From Ryuthela nishihirai (taxonomy: Eukaryota > Arthropoda > Arachnida > Araneae > Heptathelidae), in the NCBI GenBank assembly GCA_038380435.1, contig JAWZYU010000020.1, forward strand, positions 38,720,307 to 38,784,306: DNA of 64,000 nucleotides, written 5' to 3'. Positions 41,550 through 53,289 of the stretch are shown here, in pieces. The notes beneath the pieces were generated by a model. The model saw only the letters and a program-made list of their open reading frames with translations. It was not told the origin of the DNA and ran no database searches. A program made the translations under genes and the position numbers. How positions within the stretch are numbered: the first letter of the stretch is position 1; each line of letters opens with the position of its first letter.

Positions 41550-42620
41550 ACGAAAGATTTTTCGAACAATATAAAGGAACAATAGAGCAATTGAGATGAC
41601 TGGTAAAAGAGTAGAACAATGGACATTTTTTTGCTTTATTTGTTTCTGCAAATATGTTTCATAGAAACTGATCGCTCGTGAAACTTTTCAGCAGCCGGAA
41701 GCAAATCAGAATAGAAGAGCACGTTTGCACTTCAACTTTCTTCTTGTATGCAGAGGTCGACGAGTTTCTTTTCTCCGCATTTTTCTTCATTTCTTCCTCG
41801 GTCTTCTGTCCTCACCTCGCAGTTAGGGGAAGAGAGGAAGAGGGGGATCGAAAGAGGCAGGAGGAGGAAGAGGAGGATGCCCAACTGACCGTTGGCTCGT
41901 CCGCTGGCTTTGTTTGTGGCTGACTCCCCACTTAAGTGTCAGTCCGTGTACACAGCCAAAGCCTGCAGCTACGTTTAGCGAGCACAGACAAATATTTGGT
42001 GTGCTTTAATCTCGGCGCTGGTAGTGTGCTGCGCGCTTATTTGGTGTCCGCGTAAAGGATGTGCGCTGAACAAAAGACAGCTTCTTTCCATTTCCCTCGG
42101 CCACAGAAACCGACTCCGCATCTCTCTCTCTCCTCCGGCTCTGATCTCTCCCCTCTTCTTCCTCTTGCGACGTTGTTGGCATACGATGCAGCACCGATGA
42201 AGGACAGAGGAAGAGGAGGAGCATGAGGTGGAATATAATGGGTGGAGGAAGGCAAGAGAGATGGGATCTCGGGCTTCGTTTGCCCCTGATGTAGTGTTTA
42301 CTCCCGAGACCTGGCATACGCCACTTGTAATTAGGAGAGATGGTAAAGACAATGAATGTGGTGAGAGAGTATGTGTGGAGAGGCTACATATTCTGAGAGA
42401 GAAAATTAGAAAGCTACCATGTTGATGTAATCAGTCATAATGTTGTTTTTTATGGGATACGAAGTACAATTACTGAGGAGCTTTTGCTGCTCATACAGTA
42501 AGCTTTTTCTTTTGTTTTTATGTTGACGATTATTCTAGAAGAGTGCAAGTTTCATCACCCATGACTGATTCTTTCACAAGTTTATGTTTATTAAACATTT
42601 TATATATGTCACTGTGCTCA
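41550..42620. other. No recognised gene; CpG-richer low-complexity segment
   Basis: At 41750-42330 the sequence is GC-richer with GAG/CTC-rich tracts. Open frames on both strands overlap (for example minus 42352-41975) and none has a domain. It is a candidate promoter or 5' exon region only by composition. Confidence 0.3.
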
Positions 42621-42639
42621 TTGTACATGCAGAAACACA

Positions 42640-43490
42640 CAGGCCTGAGTAGAGCTGAAAAAGAATCAGGCTTGAGTATAGGTAAAGAAGATTGGTGGTA
42701 GACAAAAGATTGTCAGGACTGGGTGTAGGCAAAAAATAGTCAGGCCTGGGTGTATAAAAGAAGCCAGCCTGGGTATGCTAAAATTGTCAGGCTTGGATGC
42801 ATTAATAAAGAGTTAGGCTTGCGTGCACTAATAAAGTGTCAGGACTGGGTGTATTAATCAAGAATCACTCCTGGGTTTAGGCAGAAATATGCAGGCCTAG
42901 GTATAGCAAAAAATATGCTGGCTTGAGTGTAGGCAAAAAACAGTCACACCTAGTTGTAGGCAAAAATAATAAGGCCTGGGTGTACAAAAAATAATAAAGT
43001 CTGGGTGTACTAAAATAATCAGACCTGGGTGCACTAATAAATAGTCAGGTCTGCGTGTACTAAAAATAATTAGTTCTGGGTGTACTAAAAATAATAAACC
43101 CTGAGTGTAGTAAAAATAATCAGACCTTAGTGTATTAATAAATAGTCGACATGTTTGTAGTAAAAATAATCAGCCTGAGTATAGGAAAAAAAAAAACAGG
43201 CCTGTGTAGTCAAAAAAAGAGGCAGGTTTGAGTAGCAGTCACGCCTAGTTTTAGGCAAAAGATAGTCAGACCCGTGTGTAGGCAAAAAAAAATAGGCGGG
43301 CATGACCGTGTGGGGAAATAAAAAACAATGCAGACATGGCCGTGTGGGGAAATAAAAAACAATGCAGACATGGCCGTGTGGGGAAATAAAAAACAATGCA
43401 AACATGGCAGTGTGGGGAAACAAGGCAGGCATGAAAAAAAAGGCAGGCCTGGATGTAGGCAAAAATAATCGCGGGTGTAGGCCAGTGAAT
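42640..43490. repeat. Minisatellite, about 30-bp units, with a 34-bp subarray
   Basis: Diverged units of TCAGGCCTGGGTGTA followed by CTAAAAATAA or GGCAAAAA are repeated about 25 times. Between about 43294 and 43430, four nearly identical 34-bp units (CATGGCCGTGTGGGGAAATA plus AAAAACAATGCAGA) form a younger expansion. Confidence 0.9.
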
Positions 43491-43833
43491 GGATTGAACC
43501 GTAAAGAATAACAAGTAATGTATATAGTGAAAATATAGTTTCCAAAAATTATTCTAACAAATTGATCAATATATGCTATCCCCCTTAGTTCTTGTCTTTT
43601 AGAATACATGATCTTGATGGGAAATATATAAGGTACTTTTTAAATTGCCATATTTTGTTAAGTAATTAAGTGACAAAAGCAATTGCGTGTACAAAATGTC
43701 AAAGTCCCATTTTATGTTCAACAGACTACAATTTGGACGCCATTGATGATGTGATATTCAACTTCCCTCTAAAGTCGGCTCAACATGTTTTCTGTGAGCC
43801 TGTGACAGCTGCAGCGATTCTTTTCCATAAATG
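43491..43833. other. AT-rich sequence without a gene
   Basis: Nothing was recognised, though part may be decayed sequence of the adjacent transposase fragment. Confidence 0.4.
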
Positions 43834-44046
43834 CTAATATTTGCCATTCTTTTCAGAATAAATGACCTTTTGATGGATCCACCAAAAGAAAGAAGCCCAG
43901 TGGTGTAATATCACGTGTCTTCGTGTGTATGTGTGTGTGAGGGGCCACAAAATGAATCTACCTCTACCAATCCAGCGATTTGGAAAATAGGCATTTAAAA
44001 CATTACGTGCCGTTCGTATGATATTATCTCCAGGTCGTCGCAGCAA
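43834..44046 (-). pseudogene. Mariner-type transposase fragment
   Basis: On the minus strand NVLNAYFPNRWIGRGRFILW matches the stretch before the third catalytic Asp of MLE-A-type transposases (TTFGNRWI...WPPRSPD). A CA-rich microsatellite follows where PRSPD should be, so the third Asp is lost. A decayed FFLWG-like segment follows. Other domains are not recognisable. Confidence 0.6.
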
Positions 44047-44170
44047 GGAAACGTTAGAGAGGTTTTTGGAATACGTGATTAATTTATTTACTTAAATAAT
44101 TTAATTAAATGTGCACTTTAAATATGGCGATTCTTTACAATGATCCTACATAGGCATGCCATATTTTTCG

Positions 44171-44310
44171 CTTCTTTTCCTGTTATTAAGGTCTGTGGGT
44201 GTAGGAATGAAGCTAAGGATAGGATATAAGCTATGGCTAACAAATTGACAGGCTCCTTCGGACCTGTGGCAAACAGCTGTTTGAGGGAATATTTATTTAT
44301 CTATTCTAAT
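44171..44310 (+). mobile_element. SINE-B 3' fragment
   Basis: TTTTCCTGTTATTAAGGTCT, TTGACAGGCTCCTTCGGACC, GGCAAACAGCTGTTTGAGGG and a TATT tail are present; the head is absent. Confidence 0.75.
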
Positions 44311-44352
44311 GTCAGGTTTTGGTAACTGCAAATGCTTTCAATCAGGTTTTAT

Positions 44353-45890
44353 TCCGTAGAAATCAAAGAACATCCACTGCTATATTATAAAAATAAATAC
44401 ATCTACTGCTATATTATAGAAATCAAAAAACATTTACTGCTATATTATAGAAATAAAAAATTAAAAATAAAAACTTCTACTGTTATATTATAGAAATCAA
44501 AGAACATCCACTGCTATATTATAAAAATAAATATATCTACTGTTATATTATAGAAATCAAAAAACATTTACTGCTATATTACAAAAATTAAAAATAAAAA
44601 CATCTACTGCTATAGTATAGAAATCAAAGGACATTTACTGCTATATTATAAAAATTAAAAATAAAAACATCTACTGCTATAGTATAGAAATCAAAGGACA
44701 TTTACTGCTATATTATAAAAATTAAAAATAAAAACATCTACTGCTATAGTACAGAAATCAAAGGTTTTAATAATACAGAAATCAAAGGTTTTAAAAATAA
44801 AAAATAAAAACATCTACTGTTATATTATAGAAATCAAAGAACGTCCACTGCTATATCATAAAAATAAATGCATCTACTGCTATATTATAGAAATCAAAAA
44901 TAAAATATTATAGAAATATTATAGAAAATAAAATATTATAAAAAATATATATAAATAACTAAATATATATATATAATATAAATATATAAATATAAATAAC
45001 TAAAAATATATATAATAAAATATTATAAAATAAAATATTATATAAAATATTATAGAAATAAAAAATAAAAAATAAAAACATCTACTGTTATATTATAGAA
45101 ATCAAAGAACATCCACTGCTATATTATAAAAATAAATACATCTACTACTATATTATAGAAATCAAAGGACATTTACTGTTATATTATAGAAATAAAAAAT
45201 AAAAAATAAAAACATCTACTGTTATATTATAGAAATCAAAGAACATCCATTGCTATATTATAAAAATAAATACATCTACTGCTATATTATAGAAATCAAA
45301 AAACATTTACTGCTATATTATAGAAATAAAAATAAAAAATAAAAACATCTACTGTTATGTTATAGAAATCAAAGAACATACACTGCTATATTATAAAAAT
45401 AAATACATCTGCTGCTATATTATAGAAATAAAAAAAATTTACTGCTATATTATAGAAATAAAAAATAAAAACATATACTGTTATGTTATAGAAATCAAAG
45501 AACATCCACTGCTATATTATAAAAATAAATACATCTACTGTTATGTTATAGAAATCAAAAAACATTTACTGCTATATTACAAAAATGAAAAATAAAAACA
45601 TCTACTGCTATAGTATAGAAATCAAAGGACATTTACTGCTATATTATAAAAATAAAAAATAAAAACATCTACTGCTATAGTACAGAAATCAAAGGTTTTA
45701 TCCAAGGATTTTATAAAAATAAAAAATAAAAACATCTAGTGCTGTATTATAGAAATCAAAGAACATCTATTGTTATATTATAGAAATCAAAGAACATCTA
45801 CTGCTATATTATAGAAATCAAAGGATATCAATTGCTATATTATACTACTACTATTACTATTATATCTACTGCTATATTATAGAAATTCTA
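44353..45890. repeat. AT-rich 60-bp satellite of two similar 30-bp halves
   Basis: Units alternate ACTGCTATATTATAGAAATC-AAAGAACATC and ACTGCTATATTATAAAAATA-AATACATCT, over about 1.5 kb. A TATA-rich collapse lies at about 44890-45060. Confidence 0.93.
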
Positions 45891-46920
45891 TGCAAATAGG
45901 TGTTTTATCAATAAACCATATCTGAACATTCGTTAAATCGATTTAATTCAACTTCGAAACACTGTACTATACTTATTTTCAATACGTAGGCGTAATAGAA
46001 TATGTAAAAACAAAACGTAAGGTTGAAACCTTTCTCCATTGGAGTACAAGCAACAAAATGAACACTGGAGCTCCTAGTATTTTTCTTGCTGACGTTCGTG
46101 GGAAGAAGTAAAACACAGATCATTCGGAGCACCACTTAAAATACCAATTGTTTAGGGAAAAAAAGCCTAATCTATTTTGAAATGATTGCTCTGGGGCACC
46201 CATTTACCTTCTTCAAATATGTTTTGCCCAACGCTATTGAAGAAATAGAGTAAAGAAAGATTATACGAAGACGGTAAATATCTTCTCAAACATTTATGTT
46301 TCAGTCCTCTGAGGTTTTTTACCTGGGTTATTATCCGCCTTTTTTTTTCTCCGAAAACACATAGACTGTGTTTATTCGTAGTAAAGTTCCTGATAAAGGG
46401 AAAAAGGAAAACTCTCTACTGAGAACCAAATGCGAAACAGCAGCCTGAAAATGGAATAATAGTAGAGAGTTTTCAAAACTCTTTCGATATAACTGTTCAA
46501 GGGTTTTCTTGATGTTAAAAAAGTTTTTTAAATCCTCTTTAGAGAAAGAAATAAGCACCTAATAGAGAAACAAATATCGTAAACGTACAGGAAAACAAAA
46601 CGTGATCCTATAATATACCCGTATATATATTTTGCCGACTATGTTCAAAGTAACTGATGCACATCCTTCTTTAAACTGAGATATTTAGATTGGTTCATAG
46701 TCCCTTTATGGAGTTTTGTCGAGCACTGAAAGGAAAAGACAAGAAAAATGTGAATAATATAAAAATATTGCAGGTAAATGCGTGAAATGGCAGTGGTGTG
46801 GAAAAAGTTTCATTGTGAAGATCAATTAAAATAAAGATGAAATATATGAGCGTCTTTCAAATTAAAAATTGACAATCCGTGTATATGGGTAATGACTGAG
46901 TGATTGTTGCACCGTCACCG
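45891..46920. other. AT-rich sequence without a gene
   Basis: Short open frames only; nothing recognised. Confidence 0.5.
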
Positions 46921-46929
46921 AAGGAAATG

Positions 46930-47560
46930 GATACATACAGACTCTGATCTCGAAAAATTGAGGGTCGAACCGGGGGGGGGGGGGAGTGACTCAATCGGGT
47001 TGGAAGTAAAAGGGGGGGGGGCAAGAGACTGGATTTTAATTGCAGTATAACATTTTCCCCTCCATTTTAGAAGTCTAGAAATTTCTTGCAAAATGCGTGA
47101 AATATGCACAAGTTCATTAATTTTTTGTCTCCATTATCTTAACTATCATTCTCAAGGGGGAGAGCATGACCCCTTGCCACACTTCCTAGATCTTGCCCTG
47201 AATATATACACAGTCGTATCAGAATAATATGACCACCTACCATAGTTTATATATAGTAAGTGGTCATATTTTTCTGATACGACTGAGTATATGTATGGAT
47301 GTAGAAGGAATTCGTAAAAAAATTAGTGACAAGAAGGCCGGATGTAGAAAAAATAAAGTGGGGAAGCGGCACAATCGAGACGGAAAAAGGTAGGGGGGGG
47401 GGGGGAGCAAGAGAATAGCTTTCACTACAGTGTTACATTTTCCCATTTCTTTTAGAGGTTTTTAAATATGTTTTTGAAAAATGCATGGAATGTGATTAAG
47501 TTTAATAGATTTTGTCCTCCTCCCCCCCCTCCAGATCCGGCATGTAGTTTCACTCTTACG
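46930..47560. repeat. Two diverged direct repeats of about 250 bp with poly-G tracts
   Basis: 46930-47190 and 47310-47560 share a G run then GCAAGAGA, a CAGT-TAACATTTTCCC-like block, TTTTAGAAG/TTTTAGAGG and a TTTTGTCTCC/TTTTGTCCTCC end. The MITE at 47209-47287 lies between them. Confidence 0.6.
47209..47287. mobile_element. Short palindromic Tc1/mariner-like MITE
   Basis: Arms CAGTCGTATCAGAATAATAT and, inverted, CAGTCGTATCAGAAAAATAT, then GACCACCTAC/GACCACTTAC. The arms are separated by a short TA-rich loop, and TA flanks the element at 47207-47208 and 47288-47289. Its sequence differs from MITE-1. Confidence 0.75.
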
Positions 47561-47804
47561 TTATGAAGCTCCAACCAAGGGTTCTCAAACACGTCGCCCT
47601 TAACACATTTTTTGTTCCCCAAAAACAATAGGTTCTATCATAATCACGACGGCGAATTGTGTCTCGCTAGCTTGGTATGGACGAGTATAGAGAATATGGT
47701 CACATGCGTTCAGCCTAAGATGAATCCACTACAAATGAAATTTTGGTTTATGTTTTGGTATTCAAATCATATAACTGTTAAGCACTGAAACAGCAATATA
47801 AGTT

Positions 47805-48185
47805 AGGGTGTTTTATCTCTGAGCGGCACTCTTATTGCACGCAGTGCGCTAAATGGCCAGATCTCGGCCATTTAGATGGCTCAGAGAAGGTTGGGGAAGG
47901 GAATCACTGGAGACTTATTAAAAGACAGATGGTAGCTTCCCGTCAAAGCCATTCAGCGTGTTATTTAACGCTCTCCTCCAAACATGGTATGGCTCTCCTG
48001 CACATGACAACCAAGGTTCAATTTCGCATCCGACGGATGGCGGCCTTTCCAAGCTCATTGGTGTTCCCTACTTACCAAAGGTAGGACGGAGATAAATTTG
48101 AACGCTGTCCCAGTTCGGATTCGAATCTGAGAAATGCAGATAACAAGCGTGGAGTGCTACATACTGAACCAACCCGAAGCAGGGA
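47805..48185 (-). mobile_element. SINE-A, full length, old
   Basis: Runs from GGTGTTTTATCTCTGAGCGG through ATCCGACGGATGGCGGCCTT to a decayed head. A small inverted duplication CTCGGCCATTTAGATGGCTC interrupts the tail part. Confidence 0.85.
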
Positions 48186-49065
48186 CTAGATGGTATTGGG
48201 CATGTGGGCAAATACTGTTAGGAGCTCTCGCCATGATGCTACGTGCAAGACTCGTGGGCGATGCCTAAAAAAATGTGTTTCTGCGAAGCCATTTTTTTAG
48301 AAGATATGTAGATTTCCCAGAAAGGCAGTGCCCGCGGCGTCTTTTTTGTTGGATGGTGAAAAGGTGGTCGAAAGAAAGGGAAATGGAGCCAATAGCAAAA
48401 TGAAAATGGATCTCGAGACAGAGCATATAAACATGGCATACATGCTTTTGAAGAATGTAGTCGGACATTTTTCCAAATTTCCAAATTTTCAGGTATTTGA
48501 AATGCCTTTTGAATTCACCTATTGCTAGTACTCAGTAATATTTACGGCTGAATAAAATATCTAGAGAATGTAGGGTTTTTGTGGTGAAACCTCTACAACA
48601 AAGTATAGCAGTTTTCTTCTGCAGTATGTAGTTGTTTTTTTTGTAGTTGTTATTTTTTTTCAGGTGAAGCAATTTCGAAACAATTGGAAAACTAGAAGAA
48701 CGCATATCGCCTCTGGCACATATGAGAATCTCGTTTACAAAGAGAGAGAAGTTTTTCCTTTACCTACTCTTTCATTCCTTAAAAGTTTTAATTCGAGCTA
48801 GCGGATGATGGGAAAAATGCAAATAGTATTTTATTAGTAATTATACAACGTAAAAAGTATTCGTCTTTTAATTTTTAAATCTAGAAAGCTGCATTTTTCA
48901 CATTTTTCTCAGAAAAGTAGGTACGTTATTACTGTCAATGGAATATCTGATAAAAACTACCACTAATTTTTCAAATTTATATTCTCTATACATATTATTT
49001 GTAAAAGTACGAAATAGTTTTGCCGTTTCATCATTTCAGTGATCTGTAAAGATATATACGGAGTG
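48186..49065. other. AT-rich sequence without a gene
   Basis: Short overlapping open frames near 48239-48528 have no domains. Confidence 0.45.
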
Positions 49066-49264
49066 GTTAAATTAAACTGACAGTACTCAGAGTGATGTAG
49101 AGAACGATCTCTCGAAAGATCACAGCGAAAAGTGGTGGGTATCTTAATAAGAACGTGAGGTAGATAATTTGCGAATAAAAAATTTAGTTAGTTTTAGTGC
49201 CACCAGGTGGCATGGATGCGCTAAAATAAAGAAAATACCAAGTGGAACAAACATAACCTTTATT

Positions 49265-51200
49265 TTACAAACCATTCGTATGCAAAATGTGTTGGAAACG
49301 TAAAACGGCATGGTCCACAGTTCCCTGAAACATGTTTCGGGCAAATGGCTGCAACATGCTGTTATTTCTTGCCTTCAGTTCAGCGAGCGATTCAATATTG
49401 CCTTGATAAACTCGGCTTTTCAAATAACCCCATAACCAAAAATCGCATGGATTTAGGTCGGGGGAACGTGGTGGCCAAGCACTGGAAAGCGTTCGATAAA
49501 TTATTCTGTTATTATTTTTCATCCTCACGAAATGTGTGATACACAACCATTGTAGTACGTGCAATATTGGGTGGCGCTCCATCCTGCATGAAGGTTATGG
49601 AGTCAAAGCAATTTTTTTCTTGCAAGGCCGGAATAATCTTGCGGCAGAACAGATCTGTGTAACGTGGTCCATTCACCGACCGACGCACGGGACCTGGAGG
49701 AGAGATCTCCTCAACGAAAAATGGCCCGATTATAAAGTTTGCAATAAACCCGCACCATACGGTTACATAGTCGGAGTGTAGGGGCACATCATGCGGATGT
49801 GTAGGTCCCCATATTCGGCAGTTGTGCGAATTCACTGTTCCATGTATGGAAAAATTCGCCTCATCGGTCCATAAGACTTTCGAAGGACACATGTCGTCGA
49901 GCTGCATCCTCACCAGAAATCGCAAAGCGAAGTCGGTGCGCTGTTCAGGCTCACGTGGTTGCAGCTAATGCACCCTATGAAATATATAAGGATATCATTT
50001 CAGGATGGACAGTATAATTTTACGGACAGTTCATCAGGGAAGTGCAGTTGCCGGGATACCTGTCTCGCACTAACTACAGGTAGCTCCGATTGCGACTGGA
50101 TTTCTGCAACGGTAAGTACGACGTCTTCCACATTGCTTTCTGCATCGGTAAGTGCGACGTCTTCCACATTCATTTCTGCATTGGTAAGTGCGACGTCTTC
50201 CACATTGCTTTCTGCAACGGTAAGTGCGACGTCTTCCACATTGCTTTCTGCAACGGTAAGTGCGACGTCTTCCACATTGCTTTCTGCATCGGTAAGTGCG
50301 ACGTCTTCCACATTGCTTTCTGCAACGGTAAGTGCGACGTCTTCCACATTGCTTTCTGCAACGGTAAGTGCAACGTCTTCCATATTGCTTTCTGCAATGG
50401 TAAGTGCGACGTCTTCCACATTGCTTTCTGCATCGGTAAGTGCGACGTCTTCCACATTGCTTTCTGCAACGGTAAGTGCGACGTCTTCCACATTGCTTTC
50501 TGCAACGGTAAGTGCAACGTCTTCCATATTGCTTTCTGCAATGGTAAGTGCGACGTCTTCCACATTGCTTTCTGCATCGGTAAGTGCGATGTCTTCCATA
50601 TTGCTTTCTGCAACAGTAAGTGCGACGTCTTCCATATTGCTTTCTGCAATGGTAAGTGCGACGTCTTCCACATTGCTTTCTGCAACGGTAAGTGCGACGT
50701 CTTCCACATTGCTTTCTGCATCGGTAAGTGCGACGTCTTCCACATTGCTTCCTGCATCGGTAAGTGCGACGTCTTCCACATTGCTTTCTGCATCGGTAAG
50801 TGCGACGTCTTCCACATTGCTTTCTGCAACGGTAAGTGCGACGTCTTCCACATTGCTTTCTGCAACGGTAAGTGTGACGTCTTCACCATTGCTTTCTGCA
50901 ACGGTAAGTGCGACATCTTCCACATTGCTTTCTGCAACAGTAAGTGCGACGTCTTCCACATTGCTTTCTGCAACAGACCTCGGGAATATACCCAGAACCA
51001 CACCGAACTCGCCTGTTTCTTCGAATTTCTGTATCATATTCTTCATCATTCTTTATCATATTCCTCAATCCATTTAGCGACAAAGGTCCTTTCCTTATAT
51101 CTTTCAGACGACGATATTCGCATAATGTAGCGGCGGCATTACTGCCATTTTGGCAAAAGAGTTTCACTTGCAAAGCTCGGTCCTTCTTGCAGATACACAA
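49265..51200 (-). pseudogene. MLE-B transposase with an internal 12-residue repeat array
   Basis: An IS630/Tc1-mariner-family transposase whose N-terminus resembles the helix-turn-helix module found in many arthropod elements (the DUF4817-like type). From 51200: VKLFCQNGSNAAATLCEYRR and RKGPLSLNGL. A frameshift near 51045 leads to KFEETGEFGVV, then 24 tandem 12-residue units (VAESNVEDVALT type), then SARQVSRQLHFP, the start of the second helix-turn-helix. Stops and shifts follow before TDFALRFLVRMQLDDM and VLWTDEANFSIHG (first Asp), FMQDGAPPNIA (second Asp), a frameshift near 49520, and WPPRSPDLNPCDFW (third Asp). The C-terminal frame ends at 49265. All three catalytic Asp are visible, but the gene is broken. 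The repeat array lies in the linker between the two DNA-binding regions. Confidence 0.88.
50108..50971. repeat. 36-bp minisatellite, 24 units, in phase with the MLE-B transposase
   Basis: The unit on the plus strand is GCGACGTCTTCCACATTGCT plus TTCTGCAACGGTAAGT. All 24 units keep exactly 36 bp. Variants (first residue V, I, D or N; V or M at position 6) recur every four units, showing a 144-bp higher-order repeat, for example the CAACGTCTTCCATATTGC variant at about 50371 and 50515. Four of six reading frames stay open through the array. Confidence 0.97.
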
Positions 51201-51589
51201 GGTTTCTTCTAGCGACTACAGGGAAGACATTACATTTTATTAGTGTGCCTCATGGCGACGCTCACGTGTGATTGGCTGCAATGTCACGAGAAATTAGCAT
51301 GTTCTACCACGTTTTTAGCGCACCCAAGAGACTTGGTGGCACTGTCGATACCTGGTGGCAATAAAACTAACTAATTTTTTTTATTCCCAAATTCTCTTCC
51401 TTTTCTTCTTATTAAGGTGTCCACCACTTTTCGCTGTGATCTGTAGAGTAGACCTTTCTCTACATCGCCCTGTCAGTTTAATTATAATCATCTGTATATT
51501 AAAACTGCTAAGTATTTAAAAAAAGCGAATTATAATATTTAACTAGTACCAATCAAACTGAAAAAAAGTTTTCCATTATCATTTTCATT

Positions 51590-52900
51590 TGTTTCTAATT
51601 GAAACTTCATGACGTTCACATTCCACTATCAAAATTTCATATTTCTATAATTAATACATACATCATTGGGATATTCGCTTGAAATTTTGGAATTTTCAAT
51701 CTTTTTCACCGTTAGAGGCCGCAATTATACTTTTCCAAAGATTTCGAAAGTGTGAATCATAATATTTTATCTATTCCTATATAATTCAAAAATTGTCTTC
51801 CCCCCCCCTGGGTCTAAGAGGTCAATTCATTGTTGCCAATGGAAACATCATGGCATTCACATTCCACCACCAAAATTTAAAATTACTAGGTTAAATACAT
51901 CGTTTGCAATATTTATTTCAAAATTTTCCACCGTTAGAGGGCGCAGTTATAGTTTTCGCAAGATTTAAAACAGTGTGAATCATAATATTTTATCAATTCT
52001 TATCTGACCCAAAAAGAATTTTTCATTTATCTCAAAAAACAAACAATTATCTGCTAAAACTAAAAAAATGTGTTTTCCCACCACCTCTGGGTCTAAGGGA
52101 TCAACTCATTGATGACAATGGAAAAATTGTGACCTTCACATCCCACTATCAAAATTTTAAATTCTATTGTAAACACATCGCCTGAAATATTCGTTTGAAA
52201 TTTTGGAATTTTCACCTTTTTCCACCGCTAGAGAATGTAATTATAGCTTTAAAGCAGTGTCTCGCAAACGTTTTTACTCTGCGGCACACTGAATCTAATT
52301 TTTTTTCCGCGGCACACTGAATCTAATTTTTTTTCCGCGGCACACTGAATCTAATTTTTTTTCCGCGGCACACTGAATCTAATTTTTTCCAGCGGCACAC
52401 CTAAAAAGGAATTTTTGATGGTTACGTAAAAATAGGAAAATTGAAGTTTCGTTAAATACATTTTATTTAAAATAAATATAATAATAAATATAATTAATCA
52501 TAACTCGGTGTTTGTTTTAAATATTTGTCCATTCTATGGCTTGAAATAATCAAAAATTAATACCAAAATTTGGAAAAAGCTTGAAAAATACTTACAAGAT
52601 CCCAGTTGATAAAATCTGAAAGATTTTTATTAAAACACGTCTATAGCACGTCGATATTAAAGCACGTCGATAACACAAGTCAAGTCAAAATGAAATCTTT
52701 GGAATATCTAGTGTCAATTTGAAAATCTCTCGCGGCACACTTGGAATCTCTCGAGGCACACTACTGTGCCGCGGCACACAGTTTGCGAGACACTGCTTTA
52801 AAGAGATTCTAAAAGTGCATATCGTAATATTTTTTCAATACCTATCCAACAAAAAAAGAATTTTTGATTTATCTCGGTAAACAAAAAAGTTCGATGTCTA
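51590..52900. repeat. Three diverged copies of a 220-290 bp tandem unit
   Basis: Shared landmarks in order: GGTCTAAG, TCAATTCATTG, TGGAAAC/TTCATG, CATTCCACTATCAAAATTT, TACATCAT/CG, GAAATTTTGGAATTTTCA, CACCGTTAGAGG, GTGTGAATCATAATATTTTA and CAAAAAGAATTTTT. ACCG(T/C)TAGAG occurs at about 51708, 51930 and 52223. The third unit is split by a hAT MITE. Confidence 0.8.
52255..52795. mobile_element. hAT-type MITE with internal tandem repeats
   Basis: Perfect 15-bp TIRs CAGTGTCTCGCAAAC, with the 8-bp TSD CTTTAAAG at 52247-52254 and 52796-52803. Near the left end a 28-bp unit (CACACTGAATCTAATTTTTT plus TTCCGCGG) is repeated about four times. The right end also carries CGCGGCACAC motifs. Confidence 0.93.
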
Positions 52901-52929
52901 CAGACAGACAGACGACAAAGCGAAACTGT

Positions 52930-52956
52930 TATCTCGTTTTCTTTGAAAACGAGATA
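52930..52956. repeat. Perfect 12-bp hairpin
   Basis: TATCTCGTTTTC and its inverse GAAAACGAGATA are separated by TTT. This is an isolated foldback at the end of the three-unit repeat region. Confidence 0.85.
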
Positions 52957-52979
52957 AAAAACGAGAAATGAAGATTGTT

Positions 52980-53260
52980 AGTTCCACTTATAAATAAAGG
53001 AAATACTATTAGTAACACTAGTTATATTGGATCAAGATTCTATAACGACATTCCAGAATAACTGAAGAGAATTCTCTCTCATACATCTGCAAGAGAGAAC
53101 TGTATAAATGGATTGCAACAGAATAGTGTAAATAATTTTTGCTGCCAGAAAATACTTACTATATTATGTTTTAATCATTGCGAATCTAGCATACAAGTTT
53201 CGGCTTATGCTGGATGCCAATTTTAATTGATTGATGTATTACAATTATTATTCAATACAA
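52980..53260 (+). pseudogene. Possible LINE 3' terminal fragment
   Basis: SRFYNDIPE and ARELYKWIATE near 53030-53130 resemble the C-terminal end of Jockey/CR1-type proteins. They are followed by an AT-rich 3' end with GATGCCAATTTTAATTGATT. The match is short and has stops. Confidence 0.35.
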
Positions 53261-53289
53261 TTCAATTTAATTACAGGTTTTTATACCAA

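Larger units (their letters stand above)
49066..51490 (-). mobile_element. MLE-B, mariner-like transposon with long TIRs
   Basis: Terminal inverted repeats of about 160-170 bp (49066-49225 and about 51320-51490) share TTAAACTGACAG, GATGTAGAGAA, GATCACAGCGAAAAGTGGTG, TTAATAAGAA and TTAGTTAGTTTTA-TGCCACCAGG in order. One disrupted transposase gene fills the interior. The exact outer boundary and its TA were not resolved. Confidence 0.85.

Noticed and set aside
41678..42425. Protein-coding gene in the GC-richer segment
   Set aside because: Overlapping frames on both strands are short and low in complexity (Glu/Arg or Ser/Leu runs). No domain or convincing splice structure is visible.
50090..51130. 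Long repetitive plus-strand open frames over the 36-bp array
   Set aside because: They are by-products of a stop-free unit whose length is a multiple of three. Transposase similarity on both sides fits only the minus strand.
52930..52956. Bacterial-style terminator
   Set aside because: The hairpin is followed by AAAAA rather than a T run, and the window is eukaryotic. It is better described as a small inverted repeat.
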